The position numbers and the translations under genes were made by a program. A stretch of 41,602 bases of DNA. Origin: a virus. This document shows, piece by piece, positions 16,880 through 23,045 of the stretch (the stretch's first letter is position 1; each line of letters opens with the position of its first letter). The stretch is taken from positions 1 to 41,602 of the IMG/VR virus record IMGVR_UViG_3300023192_000293. One strand, 5' to 3'. The notes under the pieces are model-generated. The model made no database searches, was not told the origin of the DNA, and saw only the letters and a list, made by a program, of their open reading frames with translations.

Positions 16880-18208
16880 ATGTTTCAAACAAACAATTTA
16901 CAAGAAAAGTGGCAGCCTGTCCTTGAGCATCCAGATTTACCTGAAATCAAAGACCCTTATAGACGTGCTGTAACTACTGTAATTCTCGAAAACCAAGAAA
17001 AAGCGTTAAGAGAAGATAGAAGCTTTTTACAAGAAGCTGCGCCAAGTAACTCAACTGGTTCTAGTGTAGATAATTGGGAACCAATCCTAATTTCACTCGT
17101 TAGACGAGCAATGCCTAATTTGATTGCCTACGACATTTGTGGTGTGCAACCAATGACTGGTCCTACTGGTCTTATTTTCGCAATGAGAAGTAGGTCAGTA
17201 TCACAAACAGGTGCTGAAGCGTTAGTTGATGAAGCTGATTCTGGTTTATCAAATGATGACGCTGCTGGTGATTTAACATCATCTGCAATGACTGGAAGCA
17301 ACCCTTCAACTCTAAACGATTCACCATCTGCTGGTACATACTTGTCGCCAGGCGGTATGACTACTGCACAAGGTGAAGCACTTGGAGATGCAAGTGGTAA
17401 TGCTTTCGCAGAAATGGCTTTCTCAATTGAGAAACAAACCGTTACTGCTAAATCCAGAGCATTAAAAGCTGAATATTCTATGGAACTCGCACAAGACCTT
17501 AAAGCCGTTCATGGTCTTGACGCTGAAACTGAGCTTGCTAACATTCTCTCTGCAGAAATACTTGCAGAAATAAACAGAGAAGTTGTAAGAACAATTTACA
17601 TTGTTGCTAAAAAAGGTGCCCAAGTTAACACAACTACTGCCGGTATTTTTGATTTAGACACAGATTCAAATGGTAGATGGTCAGTTGAGAAATTCAAAGG
17701 ACTATTATTTTCAATCGAGAGAGACGCCAACGCTGTTGGTCAACAAACAAGGAGAGGAAAAGGTAACATAATCATTTGTTCTGCTGATGTAGCATCTGCA
17801 TTACAAATGGCGGGTGTGCTTGATTACACTCCTGCATTAAACTCAAATCTTAATGTTGATGATACTGCAAACACATTTGCTGGTACATTAAACGGAAGAT
17901 ATAAAGTTTATGTTGACCCATATGCTGCAAACGTAGCTGCTTCACAGTACTATGTTGTAGGATATAAAGGTAGTTCACCTTATGATGCTGGTATCTTCTA
18001 TTGTCCATATGTACCACTACAAATGGTAAGAGCAGTTGGAGAAAATACTTTCCAACCAAAAATTGGATTTAAAACAAGATATGGTATTACAGGTAACCCA
18101 TTTGCTTCAGGTGTACTTGCATCTGGAACAGCTGCTGGTGATGTCGGTGCTTTAGACGCAAACGACAATGTTTACTATCGTAGAGTAAAAGTCACTAATC
18201 TTCTATAA
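16880..18208 (+). CDS. gp23: Major capsid protein gp23
   Basis: 442 residues (T4 gp23 is 521). Signatures of marine T4-like capsids are clear: PNLIAYDICGVQPMTGPTGL, IFAMRSR, EMAFSIEKQTVTAKSRALKA, EYSMELAQDLKAVHGLDAE and NREVVRTIYIVAKKG. The fold is HK97-like and the protein forms the hexamers of the head. A gp21 processing site is likely at LQE (residues 50-52) before AAPSNSTG. AAAAGGAGACGC precedes the ATG. A strong terminator follows, so this gene ends the head operon. No perfect TATAAATA is seen in its 67-nt leader. Confidence 0.97.
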   Translation: MFQTNNLQEKWQPVLEHPDLPEIKDPYRRAVTTVILENQEKALREDRSFLQEAAPSNSTGSSVDNWEPILISLVRRAMPNLIAYDICGVQPMTGPTGLIFAMRSRSVSQTGAEALVDEADSGLSNDDAAGDLTSSAMTGSNPSTLNDSPSAGTYLSPGGMTTAQGEALGDASGNAFAEMAFSIEKQTVTAKSRALKAEYSMELAQDLKAVHGLDAETELANILSAEILAEINREVVRTIYIVAKKGAQVNTTTAGIFDLDTDSNGRWSVEKFKGLLFSIERDANAVGQQTRRGKGNIIICSADVASALQMAGVLDYTPALNSNLNVDDTANTFAGTLNGRYKVYVDPYAANVAASQYYVVGYKGSSPYDAGIFYCPYVPLQMVRAVGENTFQPKIGFKTRYGITGNPFASGVLASGTAAGDVGALDANDNVYYRRVKVTNLL

Positions 18209-18268
18209 ACGAAGACTATACTTTACTATATGTTCTTGGCTTCTTTAGCAAGTTAAGAAATGCAAGAG

Positions 18269-18292
18269 AGGGAACTTTAAGTTCCCTTTTTT
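18269..18292 (+). terminator. Rho-independent terminator after gp23
   Basis: AGGGAACT, a TTA loop and AGTTCCCT form a perfect 8-bp stem, followed by an uninterrupted run of six T (18287-18292, sharing the last stem base). It separates the head operon from the accessory genes. Confidence 0.88.
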
Positions 18293-18340
18293 GTAATAAA
18301 ACTTACATCAAATTGGTGATGATATTGGAAGAAATAAATA

Positions 18341-18655
18341 ATGGCAAATAAAGGCAAAAAATTAACAGAAGAACATAAAGAAAAAATTTCACAAGGACTT
18401 ATGGGTCATACCCAACCACAATCGCAAAAAGATGCAGTTACAGACGCAAATTCAATGAATTGGTTGGTTACAACTCCTGAAGGTAAGAGAAAAAGAGTAT
18501 TCAATCTTTGCGAATACGGAAGAACACATAATCTCGGTCATGCATGGCAAGGAAATTGTGTAAAACATGGTCACAGTAAAGGTTATCTTGTTAAAAGACT
18601 TTCCAGAACCAAGTCAAAAAAAGTATCAATTGATTTAAGGAGGATGCAATATTGA
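18341..18655 (+). CDS. Orphan homing-endonuclease DNA-binding protein (NUMOD3-like)
   Basis: 104 residues. The start, KGKKLTEEHKEKISQGLMG, is a NUMOD3-type DNA-binding motif as found in the tails of GIY-YIG and HNH homing endonucleases. It is followed by NWLVTTPEGKRKRVFNL and CEYGRTHNLG, resembling a second DNA-recognition module seen in the same proteins, and a basic C-terminus. No GIY-YIG, HNH or other catalytic domain is present, and there is no room for one upstream because of the gp23 terminator. It may be a remnant or a domesticated binding protein. A weak GGAAG precedes the ATG. Confidence 0.7.
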   Translation: MANKGKKLTEEHKEKISQGLMGHTQPQSQKDAVTDANSMNWLVTTPEGKRKRVFNLCEYGRTHNLGHAWQGNCVKHGHSKGYLVKRLSRTKSKKVSIDLRRMQY

Positions 18656-18679
18656 CTTTATGGTCAATGGTGTTATAAT
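18652..18679 (+). promoter_or_regulatory. Host-type promoter inside the start region of the exported protein
   Basis: TTGACT (18652-18657) and TATAAT (18674-18679) are separated by 16 bp. Transcription would begin near 18686, just downstream of the preferred start codon at 18681, so it cannot serve that gene and more likely drives the DUF59, PIMT and methyltransferase genes. It could also be a chance match. Confidence 0.5.
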
Positions 18680-18680
18680 T

Positions 18681-19127
18681 ATGATAAGAGTATTAGTTTT
18701 ATTATTATTATGTACGACACTCCTTTATGCAGATACAAAAATCATAATAAATGGATTGTCTTGGCATGATAACAATGGCGGATTTAATGAAAAAAATTAT
18801 GGTTTAGGATTAGAAAAAGATTTAAACAAAAAAGTTTTTATATATGGTGGTTTTTTTAAAGATAGTTTTAATGTAACAGCAAAATATATAGGAACAGGTT
18901 ATAGAATTTTATCAAAAGGAGATGTTAGTTTTAACGGAATTGTGGGAGTAACACATAAAAATATAAATTGGAACGAAGATAGGACGTTGCCGTATATGCT
19001 TCCAAGTATTTCATTTTATAATTTTAATCTTGTTATACTACCAGAAGGCGAATATAAAGATTATAAATGGCCTACAACATTGTTTCTACAATATAAACTA
19101 AATATTAATAATGTTAACAGAAGATGA
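18681..19127 (+). CDS. Exported, probably outer-membrane beta-barrel-like protein
   Basis: From the ATG at 18681 the protein has 148 residues and starts with a classic short signal peptide, MIRVLVLLLLCTTLLYA before DT. An in-frame ATG at 18660 adds seven residues and follows AAGGAGG at a long distance. The mature part has alternating strands with aromatic girdle residues (NYGLGLEKDL, VFIYGGFFKDSFNVTAKYIG, LPYMLPSISFYNFNLVIL) and ends in LFLQYKLNINNVNRR, suggesting a small barrel or periplasmic beta protein. It overlaps the DUF59 gene by 17 nt. Possible envelope modification or superinfection role; function not known. Confidence 0.65.
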   Translation: MIRVLVLLLLCTTLLYADTKIIINGLSWHDNNGGFNEKNYGLGLEKDLNKKVFIYGGFFKDSFNVTAKYIGTGYRILSKGDVSFNGIVGVTHKNINWNEDRTLPYMLPSISFYNFNLVILPEGEYKDYKWPTTLFLQYKLNINNVNRR

Positions 19128-19422
19128 AGTATTAGGTTTACTTTCTAGTATTTACGACCCAGAGATACCTGTGGATATCGTAAATTTAGGACTTATCTAT
19201 TCAGTAAAGATTTCAGAACTGAAGGATAAGAGTTCGGATGTACAAATAACAATGACTTTAACATCACCTGGCTGTCCAGCAAGTCACGAAATAATGGTTA
19301 ATATGTCAAACACACTATATGCCAATGGTGCTGGTAAGGTTGATATAGATTTAACATGGGAACCGCCATGGAATCAAAACATGATGAGTGAAGACGCTAA
19401 AGCGGGGATGGGTGTTGTTTAA
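19111..19422 (+). CDS. DUF59 / MIP18-family Fe-S cluster assembly protein (PaaD/SufT-like)
   Basis: 103 residues with the full DUF59 pattern: EVLGLLSSIYDPEIPVDIVN, LGLIYSV, then MTLTSPGCPASHEIM with the conserved Cys55, and a final WEPPWN motif. Bacterial members (SufT, PaaD) help insert Fe-S clusters into target proteins. A phage copy is most easily seen as an auxiliary metabolic gene that supports host or phage Fe-S enzymes during infection. It overlaps the exported-protein gene by 17 nt and is followed by the PIMT gene after 26 nt. Confidence 0.85.
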   Translation: MLTEDEVLGLLSSIYDPEIPVDIVNLGLIYSVKISELKDKSSDVQITMTLTSPGCPASHEIMVNMSNTLYANGAGKVDIDLTWEPPWNQNMMSEDAKAGMGVV

Positions 19423-19448
19423 TTAATAAACTAGAAAAAATTCAAAAA

Positions 19449-20051
19449 ATGGTTGAAACAATCAGGAAATATGATTCTACCATTGAAGAAGAAGTATTAT
19501 TAGCAATGCAAATTGTTCCAAGAGAGAAATTCGTAGATGAAAATCCTTTTGGGAATCATCCAGTATCAATAGGTCATGGACAAACTATATCGCAACCATT
19601 CATAGTTGCGTATATGACACATAAATTAAATTTAAAACCAAATCATAAAGTATTAGAAATAGGAACTGGTTCAGGATATCAAACTGCTATTCTATCAACA
19701 TTATGTGAATCTGTTTATACGATAGAAAGACTTGAAGATTTATCTCTTAAATCACAAAAGACACTTGAAACTTTGGAATATAATAATATACAATTTGCGA
19801 TTGAAGATGGACATTTGGGTTGGGAAGAACATGCACCTTATGATAGAATCATGGTAACTGCAACAGCAAAGGGTGTACCTATGAATTTAGTAAAACAACT
19901 TAAACTAAATGGTAAGATAATAATTCCAGTTGAAATTAAAAATGGTAGAGAACAATTGCTTTTAATAACCAAAACAAATTATGATTGTATGTATGAACGA
20001 GAAGATTTAATATTTGTACGTTTTGTTCCTTTAGTACTCGGAACTCCTTGA
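19449..20051 (+). CDS. pcm: Protein-L-isoaspartate O-methyltransferase
   Basis: 200 residues, close to the bacterial Pcm length of about 208. Family motifs are intact: VPREKFVDENPF, IGHGQTISQPFIVAYMTHKL (residues 41-60), the SAM-binding VLEIGTGSGYQTAIL (68-82), a YDRIMVTA motif and the C-terminal FVRFVPLVLG. The enzyme methylates isoaspartyl residues that arise by ageing, starting protein repair. All diagnostic motifs are retained, so it is probably active. No Shine-Dalgarno is obvious. The stop overlaps the start of the next methyltransferase (TGATG). Confidence 0.92.
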   Translation: MVETIRKYDSTIEEEVLLAMQIVPREKFVDENPFGNHPVSIGHGQTISQPFIVAYMTHKLNLKPNHKVLEIGTGSGYQTAILSTLCESVYTIERLEDLSLKSQKTLETLEYNNIQFAIEDGHLGWEEHAPYDRIMVTATAKGVPMNLVKQLKLNGKIIIPVEIKNGREQLLLITKTNYDCMYEREDLIFVRFVPLVLGTP

Positions 20052-20569
20052 TGGCAACAATAACTTATAAAAATCAACCAGCGATAGAAAAAACCAAGGG
20101 AAGTGTGCCACTTGCTGGTACAAGCCATATTTATACTGTTAAAAAAAGATTGTGGAACGATAGCATTGAAGATGTTTTACAGTCCTTATTTAAAGGAACA
20201 GTTTTACATTTATGCTGTGGAGTAAGTAGGTTAGGAGATGTAAGAGTTGATAGTGATATAACACATTCTCCTGATATTGTTTGTGATGCTTCAGATACTA
20301 AAGAGTATATTAAGAATGGAGAGTTTGATACTGTTTTGTGCGACCCTCCTTATAATGGGAAGTTCCAATGGAATCATGATTTGTTAGCTGAATTGCCGAG
20401 AGTGGCAAAAAAAAGAATAATTTTTCAACATTGGTTTCTGCCTTGTGATTCATTAGGTAGATATAAAAAAAATCATACATTTTTATTAAAGGAGTTATTG
20501 TGCTGGCAACCTAAAACTTATTTTGGGCGAGTTCAAATGATTAGCATTTTTGATAAGAAAATTGAGTAA
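20051..20569 (+). CDS. DPPY-motif SAM-dependent methyltransferase (possible DNA methyltransferase)
   Basis: 172 residues from the ATG at 20051; an in-frame TTG sits one codon earlier. A degenerate SAM-binding motif (TVLHLCCGVSRLGD, residues 50-63) precedes FDTVLCDPPYNGKF, with DPPY at 98-101. DPPY is typical of amino-methyltransferases acting on adenine-N6 or cytosine-N4, and also of some RNA and protein-glutamine methyltransferases. It is short and has no separate target-recognition domain. It is translationally coupled to pcm through TGATG. The substrate cannot be decided from sequence. Confidence 0.75.
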   Translation: MATITYKNQPAIEKTKGSVPLAGTSHIYTVKKRLWNDSIEDVLQSLFKGTVLHLCCGVSRLGDVRVDSDITHSPDIVCDASDTKEYIKNGEFDTVLCDPPYNGKFQWNHDLLAELPRVAKKRIIFQHWFLPCDSLGRYKKNHTFLLKELLCWQPKTYFGRVQMISIFDKKIE

Positions 20570-20582
20570 AGAATTATATTGT

Positions 20583-20590
20583 TATAAATA
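20583..20590 (+). promoter_or_regulatory. Late box in the gap upstream of the second tail-tube-like gene
   Basis: TATAAATA in the context TTGTTATAAATAGTAA. It is 133 nt upstream of the ATG at 20724; a transcript from here would begin near 20596 and include the hairpin at 20608-20642. Confidence 0.55.
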
Positions 20591-20607
20591 GTAATAATAG
20601 GCAATGG

Positions 20608-20642
20608 GTGGGTTAGATTCGAGATAACGGTCATTAACTCAC
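20608..20642 (+). other. Stem-loop between two late boxes (possible leader element or small RNA)
   Basis: GTGGGTTA (20608-20615) pairs with TAACTCAC (20635-20642) with one G-U pair, and G20616-T20634 can extend it; the loop is about 17-19 nt. The 130-nt gap (20591-20723) holds no convincing open reading frame. There is no T-run, so it is not an intrinsic terminator. Confidence 0.4.
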
Positions 20643-20710
20643 GAAGAAAATCAAGAGATTGATACTATAAAAATCTAAATATTTCACTCATGCCTTATAT
20701 TGTCCTTCTT

Positions 20711-20718
20711 TATAAATA
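20711..20718 (+). promoter_or_regulatory. Late promoter giving a predicted leaderless mRNA
   Basis: TATAAATA in CTTTATAAATATTAGT, followed by exactly 5 nt and the ATG at 20724. By the T4 late promoter geometry +1 would be the A of the ATG. No Shine-Dalgarno is present. Confidence 0.6.
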
Positions 20719-20723
20719 TTAGT

Positions 20724-21344
20724 ATGGCAACTATAGCAAATGCTCTATCAAGGCAACCTACCAAACTAGATTACGCTGCTCCTACGCAGTTTAAATTCAG
20801 CATAGTTAACCTACCTAAAGTAGAATATTTTATAATTACTGCTAATTTGCCAGGCATAAGTCTTACTCCTATAGACCACGCCACCCCATTTAAAATAACA
20901 CCCATTATGGGTGATGGATTAGTATATGATAATTTAGAGATATCTTTTATCGTAGATGAAAACTATGAAAATTATCTTGAACTTCATGATTGGTTAGTCG
21001 GGATTGGTTTTCCAAAATCAAGACAACAGTTTAAAGAGTATAGAGATACAGAATCAAGTAGATTTCCTAGTGCAAAAACAAGATACACAAGTAAAGATAT
21101 TGGAGATACAAAACCTGGAGCTGCAACTCCAGATAGAAGTTTGTATAGTGATGCAACCATGACACTTCTTTCTTCTAAACACAATCCTATTGTTGAAGTT
21201 AGATTTAAAGATGTTTTTCCACTAACAATGTCGGCATTAGAATACAATCAAGCAGATAGTGATGTAACATATTTAACCATGACATCAAGTTTTGCTTATT
21301 CATATTATGAAATTATAACTCTAGCTGGAGTAGCTACTTCATAA
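20724..21344 (+). CDS. Second tail-tube-like structural protein (gp19/baseplate tube family)
   Basis: 206 residues from the ATG at 20724; an in-frame TTG at 20700 would add eight residues but lies upstream of the late box. Motifs include NLPGISLTPIDHATPFKITP, LEISFIVDENYENYLELHDW, LVGIGFPKS, then DATMTLLSSKHNPIVEVRF and DVFPLTMSALEYN. This pattern (VDEDxxN-x-LHDW, GFP, then a FPxxLSxLxY C-terminal part) is that of marine T4-like proteins related to gp19 and other tube or tube-initiator proteins. It is likely a baseplate or tube cap component, late expressed although surrounded by non-virion genes. Confidence 0.75.
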   Translation: MATIANALSRQPTKLDYAAPTQFKFSIVNLPKVEYFIITANLPGISLTPIDHATPFKITPIMGDGLVYDNLEISFIVDENYENYLELHDWLVGIGFPKSRQQFKEYRDTESSRFPSAKTRYTSKDIGDTKPGAATPDRSLYSDATMTLLSSKHNPIVEVRFKDVFPLTMSALEYNQADSDVTYLTMTSSFAYSYYEIITLAGVATS

Positions 21345-21365
21345 ATAATAATACAACTTAAACTA

Positions 21366-21394
21366 TTGACTTGATTGACAAAATAAGGTATAAT
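21366..21394 (+). promoter_or_regulatory. Host sigma70-type promoter of uvsY (predicted leaderless)
   Basis: TTGACT (21366-21371), a 17-bp spacer and a perfect TATAAT (21389-21394). The uvsY ATG is at 21402, 7 nt after the -10 box, which places +1 at or one base before the start codon. No Shine-Dalgarno exists upstream. Confidence 0.8.
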
Positions 21395-21401
21395 ATATAA
21401 A

Positions 21402-21830
21402 ATGGATTTGAATATGTTACAGGAAGAAGTAGACAAAGATGTCAAAATTAAATCTGACCATTTGGATATTGAGTCTTTGCGAATTCCTGAACTCCACAAC
21501 AAATATTTAAAATACTATAATCGTTTCCAACTACTTCTTAAAAAAACAGAAACAGATTACAAAGAACTTTATAAAGAGAAATGGGAATATTATACTGGCA
21601 AATCTGCACCACAAGTTTATAAAGAAAATCCATTTGAATTTAAAATATTAAAAGCAGATGTTCCGACCTATCTTGAAAGTGATAAAGATTTGATAAGACT
21701 ACAACACAAAATTAATTACAACAAAACAATCGTAACATATCTTGAACAGGTTTTACGGTCAATAAATAATCGTACATTCACAATTAAAAATGCGATTGAC
21801 TGGAAAAAATTTGAAGCGGGAGCAATATAA
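21402..21830 (+). CDS. uvsY: Recombination mediator UvsY
   Basis: 142 residues (T4 UvsY is 137). IESLRIPELHNKYLKYYNRF, then KELYKEKWEYYTGKSAPQVY and NRTFTIKNAIDWKKFEAG are UvsY signatures. UvsY loads UvsX recombinase onto gp32-coated single-stranded DNA during recombination-dependent replication. The gene starts an early/middle operon with two oxygenases and uvsW; its stop overlaps the next ATG (ATAATGG, 1 nt shared). No ribosome binding site is visible and the promoter abuts the ATG. Confidence 0.93.
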   Translation: MDLNMLQEEVDKDVKIKSDHLDIESLRIPELHNKYLKYYNRFQLLLKKTETDYKELYKEKWEYYTGKSAPQVYKENPFEFKILKADVPTYLESDKDLIRLQHKINYNKTIVTYLEQVLRSINNRTFTIKNAIDWKKFEAGAI

Positions 21831-22408
21831 TGGCAAAAAAAGAACCTAAAATTGGTGATTACATTCAAGAATATCCAAACATCTTGTCACCTAAACTTTG
21901 TGAACAAATCATCAAATATTATGAAGCAACTGGTGAATTTGTTAAGAGTACATATAGTACAGAGGGTGGTGTATCATCCGAAACCGAAGAACGAGTAAAA
22001 ATGAACGAACAATGGATTACTAGAAAAGACAAGGGTGGATTGTATGGTGATTTGTTAGCAGGATTTAAAATTGCACTACAAAAATATACTGAAGAATATC
22101 CAGATATCATTATCCAACATTCAACACCTTTTAGATTAAACAAATATTCTGTAGGTGGATTCATGGTAAGACATATCGATAATATACATCACAGTCATGG
22201 ACAACAATATGGATTTCCACATGTAACAATGTTATTGTATTTAAATGATAACTATGGTGGTGGAGAGTTTGAGTTGTGTAATGGGTTAATAAGTAAAAAA
22301 CCTAAAACTGGAACTTGTGTGGCTTTTCCTTCTAATTTTATGTATCCACATGAAGTAAAACTAGTTACGGAAGGAACAAGATACACAGTCATGGTTTGGC
22401 TGATGTAG
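21830..22408 (+). CDS. 2OG-Fe(II) oxygenase, prolyl-4-hydroxylase/PiuC-like
   Basis: 192 residues forming one double-stranded beta-helix domain. Metal ligands are visible as H115-x-D117 in MVRHIDNIHH and H174 in MYPHEVKLV; R184 in EGTRYTVMVWL is the likely 2-oxoglutarate anchor. The order and spacing match P4Hc-type oxygenases. Such enzymes hydroxylate amino acids, nucleobases or small molecules with 2-oxoglutarate and O2; the substrate is unknown. Encoded in the uvsY-uvsW operon, it might act on DNA, a phage protein or host metabolism. All ligands are intact. Confidence 0.88.
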   Translation: MAKKEPKIGDYIQEYPNILSPKLCEQIIKYYEATGEFVKSTYSTEGGVSSETEERVKMNEQWITRKDKGGLYGDLLAGFKIALQKYTEEYPDIIIQHSTPFRLNKYSVGGFMVRHIDNIHHSHGQQYGFPHVTMLLYLNDNYGGGEFELCNGLISKKPKTGTCVAFPSNFMYPHEVKLVTEGTRYTVMVWLM

Positions 22409-22418
22409 AGGATAAAAT

Positions 22419-23033
22419 ATGAAAGATTTACAACATTACAAGATATTTCCTACTCATGTTTTTTCATTTAAAGGTGAAGATGTAAATGAAAAGAAAATAC
22501 AAGAATATCTTGAAAAGAAATCAAAAGAAAAATCAGGCAATAGAGGAAATTGGCAATCTGACCCTGACTTGCATAAAAATAAAATATTCAAGTCGTTGTC
22601 AGACAATATACTTGAAGCTACCAAACAAGTTTGTAACATATTAAAGTTTGACCCTAATTATGAACTTGAAATCACAAATATGTGGGGTAATGTTTTACAA
22701 CAACACGAATGTCATCCTCCCCATTCACATTCAAATAATGTATGGTCGGGTACATATTACATAACACAATCACCAGAACAAAGTAGCATTCAATATTTTA
22801 TTGGACAACAACAATCACAAGTTTTGTTACCAAGAGTAAGTGAACAAAATATAGACAACGGAAACCTTGTTGGTTTTCCATCTGAAAGAGGACGAGGATA
22901 TATATTCCCAAGTTGGTTAGTACATTGGGTGCCGCCCCATTTAGATAAGATACCGAGATTAAGTGTTGCATGGAATATAATACTCAGAGGTGAATATGGA
23001 CATCAGCGTGATTATCAATATGCTAAAATTTAA
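22419..23033 (+). CDS. Second 2OG-Fe(II) oxygenase, TIGR02466-like
   Basis: 204 residues. MWGNVLQQHECHPPHSHSNN is followed by VWSGTYYI, then GYIFPSWLVHWVPPH and PRLSVAWNI, the block order of the TIGR02466 (putative 2OG-Fe(II) oxygenase) family widespread in marine T4-like phages. Likely ligands are H102 or H104 in HSHSN and H169 in WLVHW; R180 may bind 2-oxoglutarate. It is only distantly related to the oxygenase just upstream, so this is not a recent tandem duplication. GAGGAT lies upstream of the ATG. Substrate unknown. Confidence 0.88.
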   Translation: MKDLQHYKIFPTHVFSFKGEDVNEKKIQEYLEKKSKEKSGNRGNWQSDPDLHKNKIFKSLSDNILEATKQVCNILKFDPNYELEITNMWGNVLQQHECHPPHSHSNNVWSGTYYITQSPEQSSIQYFIGQQQSQVLLPRVSEQNIDNGNLVGFPSERGRGYIFPSWLVHWVPPHLDKIPRLSVAWNIILRGEYGHQRDYQYAKI

Positions 23034-23045
23034 GATTGAAAACAA

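Noticed and set aside
21375-21394. TTGACA nearer to the uvsY -10 box
   Set aside because: Only 8 bp from TATAAT; the overlapping TTGACT at 21366 has the correct 17-bp spacing.
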